Notes under the pieces: model-generated
What the model was told of the DNA's origin: nothing
The model's input: only the letters and a program-made list of their open reading frames with translations
The model's database searches: none
Part shown: positions 49,200 to 59,474 of the stretch, piece after piece
How positions within the stretch are numbered: position 1 is the stretch's first letter
Layout: each line of letters begins with the position of its first letter
From: Eucommia ulmoides
Lineage: Eukaryota; Streptophyta; Magnoliopsida; Garryales; Eucommiaceae
Assembly: GCA_016647705.1 (NCBI GenBank)
Contig: CM028328.1
Location: forward strand, 38,912,501 to 38,976,500
Direction: 5' to 3'
Length of the DNA: 64,000 nt
Made by a program: the position numbers and the translations under genes

Positions 49200-51440
49200 C
49201 ATAGGTTTAGGTTGAGAGGAGGAAGTGAAAGGTCATCTTGCTGTGGGTTTAGAGTTAAACAACTTTTCTAAGAAGCTTGAACATCTAAAAAGTTAGCGGT
49301 AAATTAATTACATTAACCACCCATTGCCTTTAACATATGTCACATTAATATCTTCTTATGTTATCTACATAAAATAACCTTGTAATTTTTGTTATTTCAA
49401 TTTAAACCCTAATATTTCTAATAAGGCTTGATTTACGCAATTATCCCAATTTATAATGTAATTGATCTTGTTAATTGACACGTTACGTCATTGAATTGCA
49501 AAATTACAATAGGTTCAAGTTATTGCATTAAGCACCTATATCCTTTACCATAGGTGACATTAATATCTTATAATTTTATTTTTCCTAAATTAACCCCAAT
49601 TACTTTATGAATTACCCGTTATTGTATCTAATAATTCATGATTTAAGAAAATATCTAAATTTATATTGTAATGGATCACGTTAATTGACAAGTTAGGTAA
49701 TTCAATTGGATGATTATCAAATCACACATCCAGCAATATGAAATCTTAATTCAATAGCGTTTAGGGTTCATGGTTCTAGGTTCAGGGTTTAGAGTTTAAA
49801 CATGTTTCTCAAATGAAGAAGTTCATATAATATGAAATAATTATTCAATTCATGTTAAACTGTTTAATTGATCGTCCAATTGAATTGTTCAATCTATAAA
49901 TTACCTACTGAATTTTGATATAGTCAAATTATCCCAGATTAGCCCCTAATATTCCAACAATCGAGAATATTACATCCTTTTTTGTTCTAATAGTTTAATT
50001 TTTCAACTAAACACTTCAATTTACAAATTAAATATTAAATTTTGGTATTGAAATTTAATAAATTTAATAACATTTCAATAGATTAACTTTCCAATTGAAG
50101 AAATTTATATAATATGAAATAATTATTCAATTTATGCTAAACTGCTTAATTGATCATCCAATTGAATTGTTCAATGTATAAATTATATATTGAATTTTGA
50201 TATAGTGAAATTATCCGAATTTATAACGATGACAACTTTATTTTTTTAAAAATTAGTCCCCAGTATTGTTATAATAGAAAATATTTATTCGATTTATAGT
50301 TTGATTATTTAATCATACAATTCAACAATTGGATATGAATTTAGTTGTTTAATATTGATATAAAGACTAAATAAATATAATAACAATTGCATAACTTATA
50401 TTTTTACAAATTAGCCCCTAATAAATCTATAATCGAGAATATTACATCAATTTTTAATCTAATAGTTCAATCGTTCAACTTAATGCTTCAATTTACAAAT
50501 TACATATTAAATTTTGGTATCAAAATATAATAAATTTAATAAAAATTTCATAACTTATATTTTTACAAATTAACCCCTAATATTTATGCAATCGAAAATA
50601 TTACATCAATTTTTGTTCTAATAGTTCAGTCGTCCAACTAAACGCTTCAATTACAAATTACATATTAAATTTTTGTATCTAAATGTAATAAATTTAATAA
50701 CATTTCAATATATTAACTTTTAAGAGGTTAGCCCCTCATGTTTATATTGATTATATTTGTATTCTACTTACTTATTTAATTGTATGATCATTCAATTACA
50801 CCACAATTAGTACAAATGTAATCTTTTATGTTGAAATTAGGACTCGGGTTTAGGACTCAAGGGTTTACGATTCAACGTTTTAGGGTTTGGGGTTCAAGGT
50901 TTAGGGTTTAAACATATTTCCCAATTGAAAAAGTTCATATATATAATACAACATAATAATGTTCTACTACTTATTTTAGTTATACAATTGAACATTCAAA
51001 TTTAAAATTAATTATTGAATTTGAATAAAAAAACATAATTAATTTAATAAAATTAAATTAATCAAATTTACATAACTTAATTTCTTTTACCAATTAGCCC
51101 CCAATATTTTTTAATAGAGAATATTTATTCAACCTATGATCCACTGCTTATTTAATCGTCCAATTGAATACTTCAATTTACCAATTACACGTTGAATTTG
51201 ATATCAACAAGACACTAAATTTAATAAGAATTCAATGAAATAATATTTCGAAATTAGCCCCTAATATTTTTATAACAATTTAACTTATTCAATTAGTTCT
51301 ACTTATTTTAATCATATATTTCAACACTTCAATTTACAACTTGAATTTTCATATCATGAACATAATAGACCAATTTAATAATAATATAGTCACTTAATTT
51401 TTCACAAATTAGCCGCTAATATTTCTAAATATGTGATAAT
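49200..51440. repeat. AT-rich degenerate repeats with 'TTAGCCCCTAATATTT' words
   Basis: The word TTAGCCCCTAATATT recurs about eight times (for example near 49938, 50260, 50410, 50570, 51096, 51253 and 51410), with AATTTACAAATTA and TTTAATxATCCAATTGAAT words between, as a degraded array of roughly 150-350 bp. Two stretches (about 49760-49800 and 50850-50915) are rich in GGGTTTAGGGTT-like words resembling the plant telomere repeat TTTAGGG. No gene is seen. Confidence 0.6.
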
Positions 51441-51469
51441 TAACATGCAAGTTCACAATTCAAAAATTT

Positions 51470-52380
51470 GTTATATAAAAGTTACAAGTTTGTCAAGGAA
51501 CTTGTAATTTTTATGAAAGCAACTCGTAACTAGGAGAGACAAATGGTGAACTAAGTAGTTTTGCAAAGTTACAAGTTCGTTCCATGAAAGTTAAAAGTTT
51601 GTCTAGAAACTTGTAACTTTTATAGATGGAACTCGTAACTAGGTAAGAGAAATAGTGAGCAATGTGGTTTTGTAAAGTTACAAGTCTATTCTATAAAAGT
51701 TATAGGTTTATCTAGGAACTTGTAACTTTTATAGAAAGAACTCGTAACTAGAAGAGAGAAATGATGAGTAAGGTGGTTTTGCAAAATTACAAGTCAATTC
51801 TATAAAAGTTACAAGTTTGTCTAGTAACTTGTAACTTTTATGGAAGGAACTCGTAATTAGGAGAGAGAGAGATGGTAAGCAAGGTAGTTTTGCAAAGTTA
51901 CAAGTTCGTTCCATAAAAGTTATAGGTTTGTCTAGGAACTTGTAACTTTTATGGAAGAAACTCGTAACGATGAGAGAGAAATTGTGAGCAAAGTGGTTTT
52001 GTAAAGTTACAAGTTCGTTCCATAAAAGTTACAGGTTTGTCTAGGAACTTATAACTTTTATGGAAGAAACTTGTAATTAGGAGAGATAAATGGTGAGTAA
52101 GGTGGTTTTGCAGTTACAAGTCCGTTCCATAAAAGTTACAAGTTTGTCTGGGAACTTGTAACTTCTATGGAAGAAACTCGTAACTAGGAGAGAGAAATGG
52201 TGAGCAAGATGGTTTTGCAAAGTCATAAGTTTCGTCCATAAATGTTACAAGTTTGTTTAGTAATTTGTAACTTTTATGGAACAAACTTGTAACTAGTTTT
52301 TTTTTGCAAATTAGAAGTCCATTCCATTAATGTTACAAGTATTTAGATAGACTTGTAACTTTTGAGGCAAAACTCGTAAC
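51470..52380 (-). repeat. Hairpin-unit array B (9 units, period ~109 bp)
   Basis: Units start near 51473, 51577, 51690, 51799, 51910, 52019, 52126, 52235 and 52321. Each has CCATAAAAGTTACAAGTT, loop TGTCTAGG, AACTTGTAACTTTTATGG. The spacer has AAACTCGTAACTAGGAGAG, AAATGGTGAGCAAGGTGG and TTTTGCAAAGTTACAAG. It is the reverse complement of the array A unit. It lies about 2.3 kb upstream of the PTPD gene start. Confidence 0.9.
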
Positions 52381-53595
52381 TCACTTTCTACCGGTTGGTG
52401 ACTGGGTAGGACAAAACCACCTTGTTTTTCTCGAAAGATGACATGAAATTGACACCAACGGTTCAAATGTTGCCACCTGGCTCATCCTATGGTTCAGATT
52501 AAAAGTTGTATTGAGTTGTATTGTATACAACAATACCGCTAGCTGTATAGAAGTAAAGGCCAAAAAATGAAAGGTTATACATATATATAGAGATCCACCG
52601 CCTTGGTCACTTCCATCACTCTTTTTTTTAAATGTGTTTTGTTGGCTAATTTATCTAATGACACGCCACTACCCATTTTCAACCTTTATTTTTTTTATTT
52701 TTCACAATCTTATCTAATTTGAAGTTTTATCAAAGACTTTGTTCTTTTTTTTTTTTTTAATTGTAAATTATACTAACACCCCCACCATAATTCAAAAATT
52801 ATAATTTGAACCAAAACAATAAGAATTGATATTTTAAAATAGCAATTTTGACCTCAAAATTCTTAAAATCAAAATAAAATAAAATTAACATGTTAACCCC
52901 AAGACAGTTGATTATACATGTGACCCTCAAGATAATTATAAAATTTTAAATGTCATAACGACCCCTAAAATTTTAATGTTAAATTTTAAAATAACACACT
53001 AGACCCAATTTTCTTAAATATTACGAAATGCAACTGAAAAATGTGAATATATAAAATCGGGTCTTACAACCGGGTAACTTGAAATTTTCAGATTGTCCTT
53101 GACTTTGAAGTTATAGTCATCTAGGATTATGGCATAATTATCCTTTTTTATCTTTAAAATATGAATCATTGCTCCTAGGACTTGATAAAAGGTTTAAAAT
53201 ACCTTAGAATTCATGAAATCACTCTGAGGTTATTTTGATAGTCTGACTGGCGAACCTTAGCTGGATTCTTAGCAAAACAAGTTTCGACTTACTTAAGTAG
53301 TTTTGAGCATAAATCTTGCTTAATAAATTATTAAAACGGGCTTTATGTACATTATTCATTATGGTATATCACTTTTTGCCCAAATCATGAAGATTTTATT
53401 TCTCCAAATCGTGGGAAGTTAGGTATTTCTCTCTATAGATACACTTATCTACAGGTTACATTTAAAGTTAATTCATTCTATGATTATGATATCGCTCAAA
53501 TCTTGATGAACTTATTCTCATGCCACAGGGTATTTGGCCTATACCATATTAGTATCCCAAGTACTTATTCTAAGTGTTGTAGATGTTAATCAGGT
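52381..53595. other. AT-rich intergenic stretch, no gene seen
   Basis: 52380-52610 is less AT-rich and could be the outer end of the Mutator-like DNA, but no terminal inverted repeat or 9-bp TSD was recognised. The rest is AT-rich with a poly-T run (52747-52758) and nothing else I can name. Confidence 0.4.
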
Positions 53596-53712
53596 TTTGG
53601 GAGTTAGGAGTATTAACGAAATCTGGCTGCATCAATCTTTATGGCGTAAAATAATTCATGTAGCTGACCTTATTTAAAGTGAGACAAAGGCTTAGTTGTT
53701 ATTATATTCACA
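53596..53712 (+). mobile_element. LINE 3'-end fragment
   Basis: Reads LWRKIIHVADLI followed by a stop and a TTAGTTGTTATTATATTC tail. This is the C-terminal end and 3' tail of a plant LINE (LWR..IHVADP, then CTTAGTTGTTGTT). The same end is better kept at 60090-60270. It is a 5'-truncated copy, as is usual for LINEs. Confidence 0.6.
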
Positions 53713-54614
53713 TAAATTATGAAACAACTCAATAATCATTCTTAACCAAATACATTTAGGTTGTGTTTGGGTAAGAGATTTGGGGAAGATATTTGATTTG
53801 CTCAGAGGATTTCAAAATTCGTTTTTGACAATTTTCTTGTTTGGGTATTTATGGGGAGGAATTTGTAAAATCTTTTTATCTTAAAATAAAATGAGTCATT
53901 TTGAAATCCATTTGATTTAGGTGTCATTTGCCAAATCCATTGAAAGAAGGATTGTGGAATCTTCGCGATTTCTCTTCACTCCTGAGGCCCTCCTTCTTCT
54001 GTTTCTTCGTTGTCCATCATTTTTCTTCTTTTGCTTCTTCATTGTCGTCCATTGATCTGCATCGCCTTCCATCGATCTGCGCTGCCATCTTTCTTCTTCT
54101 GCTATTCGTCGTCCATCGTCTTCTTCTTCGTTATTGTTTATTGTTCGTCGTCATCGTCATCCACCGTTTATTCATCGTCGTTGTCCACCGTTTTTTCCAT
54201 TGTCGTAATTATTCATGTTCGTTTTCATTTGCTCTCCTTTTACCGTCTCTGCCAAGCGTTCATTCCCTCATCATTCCTATTGCTCATCGACAATGTTCTG
54301 CACTTGTGAAGCCTTTTATGTAAGACCCCGATTTCATGTTTGTATGCCATTTAAGTGCATTTTGAAAAAAAAAAAAAAAAAAAAAAAAAAGTAAGGAAAA
54401 ATTAGAAGTTTGGGGGAGGAAAGAGTATTTTAAACTAAATATATATATATATATATACATAAGTGTGCATCTGTGTTTGTGCCCTGAAATCACGATAGAG
54501 GAATGGGAGAGAGAGAGAGGAAGTGGTAACGTGGCATGGTTTTCTCCACAAATCCATATATATATATATACATAAACGTAATAATCAAGGATCACCATCA
54601 TTCTAGAAGAAAAA

Positions 54615-54651
<37 letters not shown>

Positions 54652-55009
54652 GAAGGAGAAGAAGCCCCCGGAGAAGCTGTCGGAGATCACTGGTGAAGGT
54701 TCAGGGTGTTTTCTCATGGTTAATGGTTGTCTGGGAGGTAGGAGTATGTAAGTGTGACATTTTTTTGGGATCATATGGAAGCTGGTATGTGTGTGTGAAG
54801 GGTGTGTGCTTTGTTTTGCTGTTTGGGGTTGCAACCGGTGGGGTTGGGGTGTTGTTTTAGTTGGGTTGAAAGGAATGAGGTTGGTAGTGTCAGTTGTAAA
54901 TTGGGATGGTTGATCGTGGAGGTGGAGTAATGAATTTAGTGGCCGGAGCCGGTGATGCGAAGGGATTTAGGGACTGGTCTGTTCTGTTCTGTTCGGTTAG
55001 GGACGAAGG

Positions 55010-55400
55010 AAGTTTCGCCTAAGCGGTGGAAGTTCGCTTAGGCGGTAAAAGAACAGAGAGTAAGAAGTTGCATGTTCGCTTAGGCAGTGGAAGTTCACTT
55101 AGGCGGTAAAAGAACAGAGAGTAAGAAGTTGCATGTTCGCTTAGGCGGTGGAAGTTCGCTTCGGCGGTAAAAGAACAGAGAGCAAGAAATCGCATGTTCG
55201 CTTAGGCAGTGGAAGTTCGCTTAGGCGGTAAAAGAACAGAGAGCAAGAAATCACATGTTCGCTTAGGCGGTGGAAGTTCGCTTAGGCGGTAAAAGAACAG
55301 AAAGTAAGAAATCGCGTGTTCGCTTAGGCGGTAAAAGAACAGAGAGCAAGAAATCGCCTGTTCGCCTAGGCGGTGTATTTTCGCTTAGGCGGTGGGGAGC
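55010..55400 (+). repeat. 61-bp minisatellite, ~6 units, built on a GTTCGCTTAGGCGGT word
   Basis: Each unit has GTTCGCTTAGGCGGTGGAAG, a second TTCGCTTAGGCGGT, then AAAAGAACAGAGAG and a AAGAAATCGCAT-like end. The last unit contains the full palindrome CGCCTAGGCG (near 55361). The array lies about 700-1080 bp from the left end of the solo LTR. Confidence 0.9.
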
Positions 55401-56295
55401 AAAATCATATCCTAAGGAATTTCTAAGAGAATCGACAACCGTTCCGAAGTAAGTAACGTTTCTTATTAGTTTTTATGATTCACTAAATTAGTTTTATAGC
55501 CTTAACATATCAAATGAAGAAATCATATCTTCATATGACAAAATGTGGGGAATGGAAAATTAATAAACGTAGGGCTTGCATCACACGATTAGGTTGATTT
55601 TCGCTATACTATTAATTTAGGTCCTGTCACAAATAGGTTCACAATTTTTGGAGACTTAGTAGCAGGGAGTCAGGGGAGCTTGCAAGTACGAATTTTCAGG
55701 TGAGTGTACAGTCTTCTTACTAAAATATTTTTCTATGTACATATATGATGACCTAGGTACTTAAAATGCATGATTTTATAAATGTTGTGGATCGAGCAGG
55801 TTTTGTGTGAGTTGGTAAAATGAATTTCCGTTGAATTGTTAAGGTTTTAAAAAGAAAGATATTATAAATAATTTGTTGGAAATTGATGGCAATTGATTTG
55901 ACGATGGTGTTATTACTTTGATTAGTGTTGTTGGTTAGACTATGCCATAGTTTATGTCCTGTCCGGAGGGTGGTCCGGTAGGTGGTGATTCATATTGTGT
56001 CCTGTCTAGTGGGTGGTCCGGCAGGTGGTTATTGATAATATGTGGTGGTTTATATTATGGCCTCCGAAGATATCTGGTAGGCGGTTGATCTGCGCAGTTA
56101 GGTCCGCTAGGAAGGCATATCCTACGGATGGTTACGGTACCGTTGCAACTCCCGATCGTGAGGTTAAAACGATCATTATGGTTTAGCCAGTGTGTATGTA
56201 GGTGATAAGTAAATTTTGAAATGCGGTGTTTTTACTAAGATTGGCGATTTATTGCATATAGTGATTGGTATGGTTTTACACTGAATTGATTGGAA

Positions 56296-56299
<4 letters not shown>

Positions 56300-56358
<59 letters not shown>
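56300..56358. repeat. (TA)n microsatellite
   Basis: About 29 TA units near the middle-right of the solo LTR. Length polymorphism is likely. Confidence 0.95.
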
Positions 56359-56359
<1 letters not shown>

Positions 56360-57339
56360 GTTTATTTATTTTTCACTGCTTAATTTAAGAAGATATGTTT
56401 ATACTATGGTATTCGTATAATTACGCTTAATCCCTTTTAAAGGTGTTGAGAATGTATTATTATTTCAAAAATATATTTTAAATTACTAAGAAGACAGTAC
56501 ACTCGCAGGTGCTGTAGAGAAACTTTTGTCTCCTACTGGCAGTAGGTCAAATCTGGAAGGGCCGTAACGAGGGAGTATCTTGACAATGATTGCTGTTTTG
56601 GGTTGTATATGTTGGTTGTTTAAAATGAACTTATATTTTTGTAGTAAGGTCAATAGAGTTCCCAATAGAAGGGGTATATGTATTTGTTTTTGTTGGCCTT
56701 AGTAAATAATATTTTATGTGTAAGTTATTTTTTCCATAGTGTTTGTCATTTTCGGATGAGATATGTCGTTGTCACACTGGCCCCTTGGGGTCGGGTAACT
56801 GGGGGTGGGTTGTGACATTTTAACTCTTCGACGCTGCTAGGGCAACACTCTGACGCTGCTCCTGTTCCGGTGACGCTTCTAGGGTTACAATTCAATTTCT
56901 GTTCTGCTCCTTAATATGTTTGATTTTTGCTTATCTGTTTTAATTTAGGATGATGTGTTCTAGTTAGGGTTTTAATTTATGTTGAATTTTTCTATTTTAA
57001 GTAAATTTTTGTTGAATTTTTCTATTTTAGGGTTTTAATTTCTGTTGAATATCTCTGTCTTAAAAATCAATGGACTTGTGAATTTTGTTACAAATAGTTT
57101 ACCTATCCAAATAAAGAAATTATAAAATTATATGATCAAATATTTCTGTTAAAATAGTTATTCAAATAAAGGATTTGTAAATAATATGATTTCAAAATTC
57201 AAGATTTTGGAATCTCATAATTAGATTTTAAAATCTTATTATTTACAAATCTCTTAAATTTGTCAAATCCCTTATCCAAACTCAACTTTATGTTTTCAAT
57301 ATTATTGACAGGATTTTAAAATTTCATAATTAAATTTTA

Positions 57340-57665
57340 AAATTTCATCATTTAATTTTTTTTTTTGAATTTGTCAAATCTCGCGCAAAATTATTGAGAA
57401 TGTAAAGAGAAATCTCATTCCATAATTTTATTAAATACTTATTTATCAATAAGGACATAGGATTATCCTCGTGATGGATTCGAATTCTCTTCTTGTACTT
57501 CTTTGACAAAGCCAAGATGGATTTGCCGACTACCTTTCCACTTCCTACTCCAGACCTCAAATAGGCCAAATTGAATAATGGAATCAGATTCACCTAGAGA
57601 AACATCGACTAATAACTCATCGGGAATATCTTTTTGTTCCTCGACATTGAGGCCTCAAAAGGTAC
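57340..57665 (-). pseudogene. PP2-like pseudogene (3' part of the last exon)
   Basis: Aligned by eye to the last exon of the PP2 gene at 60964-61333. TTTCCACTTCCTACTCC, AATAGGCCAAATT, GGGAATATCTT and TTGAGGC are shared, as is the following CTCATTCCATAATTTTATTA downstream of the stop. On the minus strand it keeps only the C-terminal third of the protein, with changes that destroy the frame near the end (KSILALSKKYKKRIRIHHED in place of GLKIHHAFVREY). The 5' part of the exon is missing, but sequence matching intron 2 of the intact gene follows at 57720-58413. This is the decayed left member of a tandem duplication. Confidence 0.75.
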
Positions 57666-57719
57666 ACTTCACGCAACTACAAAAAGATTTTATTTTTTTT
57701 CCAATTTTTTTTTTAAATT

Positions 57720-58413
57720 TTAAAATAAAAATTTATTTTTCTTTTCCTAAAAAATATATTTTATTATTCACAAAAATTTATATTTTAAACAAAAATAAAA
57801 ATTTAGAAACGAACAAATCCATTCATGTTTTCGAAATAGAAATATTTATATTTCGAATCAAAAAAATAAATTAGAAGCGAACAAATCTAGTCATGTTTTT
57901 GAAATAGAAACATAAATTTGAAAATAAGAAGTATGTAATTGTTCCCGAAACATAAACAAAAATCTGGGAACAAAAAGTCTTTTTGTTCTCTTGAATCAAA
58001 TATGAAAATGTGAGAAGAAAAAAAATCTCTACAGGACATGAAAGTGAAAATTTGGAAGAAAAAAAATATATGTTTTTGTTCCTAAACAAAAATACATTTT
58101 ATGTTGCCAAAGCAAAAACAAATTTTAGGAACAAAATAACTTTAGCTGTTAGTAGAATTTGAATATTTGCATATGGGATAATACTCATATTTTGTAGTCA
58201 TTTTTTTTTAAAATAAATTATTATTAGGTATATATTGGGAATGAATTTGATTTCAAAATTGATATGTAAGAAATCATTATTTCATTCCATTCATTCAAGT
58301 ATACAATAACAACCAAACAAGATAACTAAATAGTGATTACATTCGTAAATTCATTCCATTCATTGTTCCATTTTATTCTACACCGATTCCATTCCATCCA
58401 ACGAAACAAGCCA
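57720..58413 (-). repeat. Copy of PP2 intron 2 sequence
   Basis: This stretch matches 61865-62440 in intron 2 of the intact gene: AAATTTAGAAxCGAACAAATC, ATTCATGTT, GTTCCCGAAACATAAACAAA, AAATAAATTATTATTAGGTA, TTCATTCCATTCATT. It ends at the TAA target of the MITE at 58417. It contains MITE-end-like ATTCCATCCAACxAAAC words of its own. Confidence 0.7.
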
Positions 58414-58416
58414 TAA

Positions 58417-59471
58417 CGGCATGTTTGGTTGGATGGAATCGAGGGCGGAATGGAATCGCATTCCGCCCTCAATTTCTATTCCGTTGTTTGGTTCTCCAAT
58501 GGAATCACTTTTGTGATTCCATTGGAATGAAATTGGATGGAATGGGATTTCATTTGAAATGGGGTGGAATGAGATTCCAACCCAATGGAATCAATATCTT
58601 AAATTACATGATAGCCCTTGTAATTAAACTCTTGAAAATTGATAACAAAAATAGAAATTAGAGAATATAAATTGAAATTAGAGAACAGAAAGTTGCGAAT
58701 AGAAATAGAAAATTGAGAACAAAAAATTGAGAATAGAACTAGAAAATTAAGAACAGAAACTGAAAATTAAGAATAGAAACTGAAAATTGAGAATATAAAC
58801 CGAAAATTGAGAACAAAAACAGAAAATTAGAGAATAGGAAATTGAGAACATAAACTAAAAATTGAGAACAAAAATATAAAATTAGAGAACAAAAAATTGA
58901 GAACAAAAACAGAAAATTGAGAACATAAACTGAAAATTGAGAACAAAAACATAAAATTAGATAATAGAAAATTGAGAACGGAAACCGAAAATTGAGAATA
59001 AAAACAGAAAATTGAGAACAAAAAAAAATTGAGAACATAAACTGAAAATTGAGAACAAAAAATAGAAAATTAGAGAACGGAAAATTAAAAAAGGAAACTG
59101 AAAATTGAGAACAAAAACAGAAATTAAAGAATAGATACTGAAAATTGAGAACAAAAATATAAATTAGAGAATAAAAACTTAAAATTGAGTTGAATAGTGA
59201 AATATAATAAAATGAGGAAAGGAATAGAATAGTGAAATATAATAAAATTTTATTATAACCAATCAAGAAGAGAATGGAATAATAATTTTATAAGGGCAAA
59301 ATAGAAATTTTACTATATTTCACTATTCTATTCTTTCTTTCATTCCATATCAACCAAACAAGAGAATGGAATAGTGATTCCATTCACAATTCCATTCTAT
59401 TTCTTCTCTCATTCCATTACTTCTTCCATTCCATTCCACCCTCATTCCATTCCGTCCAACCAAACATGACG
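58417..59471. mobile_element. Harbinger-like MITE with a tandem-repeat interior, TSD TAA
   Basis: The ends CGGCATGTTTGGTTGGATGG and, reversed, CGTCATGTTTGGTTGGACGG are near-perfect inverted repeats that continue into GGAATGGAAT words. TAA lies at 58414-58416 and 59472-59474. The interior 58660-59190 is a run of about 25 copies of an A-rich ~20-bp unit (GAGAACAAAAACAGAAAATT). No transposase is present. Long minus-strand open frames through the interior (F, S, L, N-rich) are only the translation of the repeat. Confidence 0.8.
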
Positions 59472-59474
59472 TAA

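Larger units (their letters stand above)
54319..56817 (+). repeat. 2.5-kb solo LTR, perfect TSD TTTTA
   Basis: TGTAAGACCCCGATTTCATG to GGTGGGTTGTGACA. TTTTA lies at 54314-54318 and 56818-56822. It contains a poly-A run (54365-54390), a (GA)n tract (54618-54646), the minisatellite at 55010-55400 and a long (TA)n tract. The length and the TGTAAGACCCC start suit a large Ty3/gypsy LTR (possibly Tekay/Del-like), but without internal sequence the lineage is a guess. Confidence 0.85.
53759..57287. mobile_element. PIF/Harbinger (Tourist-like) element, split by a solo LTR, TSD TTA
   Basis: The left end GGTTGTGTTTGGGTAAGAGA and the right end (reverse complement AGTTGAGTTTGGATAAGGGA) form imperfect terminal inverted repeats. 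TTA lies at 53756-53758 and 57288-57290, as expected for Harbinger. Without the inserted LTR the element is about 1.0 kb, so it is a MITE-size copy without a transposase. It carries a CT-rich, CG-containing stretch (53975-54318) that continues at 56823-56900. That stretch may be a captured host fragment. Confidence 0.7.

Noticed and set aside
51470-52380. CRISPR-like look of hairpin units at regular spacing
   Set aside because: The spacers are also repeated and the units are over 100 bp with diverged repeats; the organism is a plant and there are no cas genes.
53928-54323. 131-codon frame rich in S, F, L and H
   Set aside because: Low-complexity translation of CT-rich sequence, and it reads into the LTR at 54319.
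58739-59266. 175-codon minus-strand open frame rich in F, S, L and N
   Set aside because: It is the translation of the A-rich 20-bp tandem unit inside the MITE; all three minus frames give similar low-complexity peptides.
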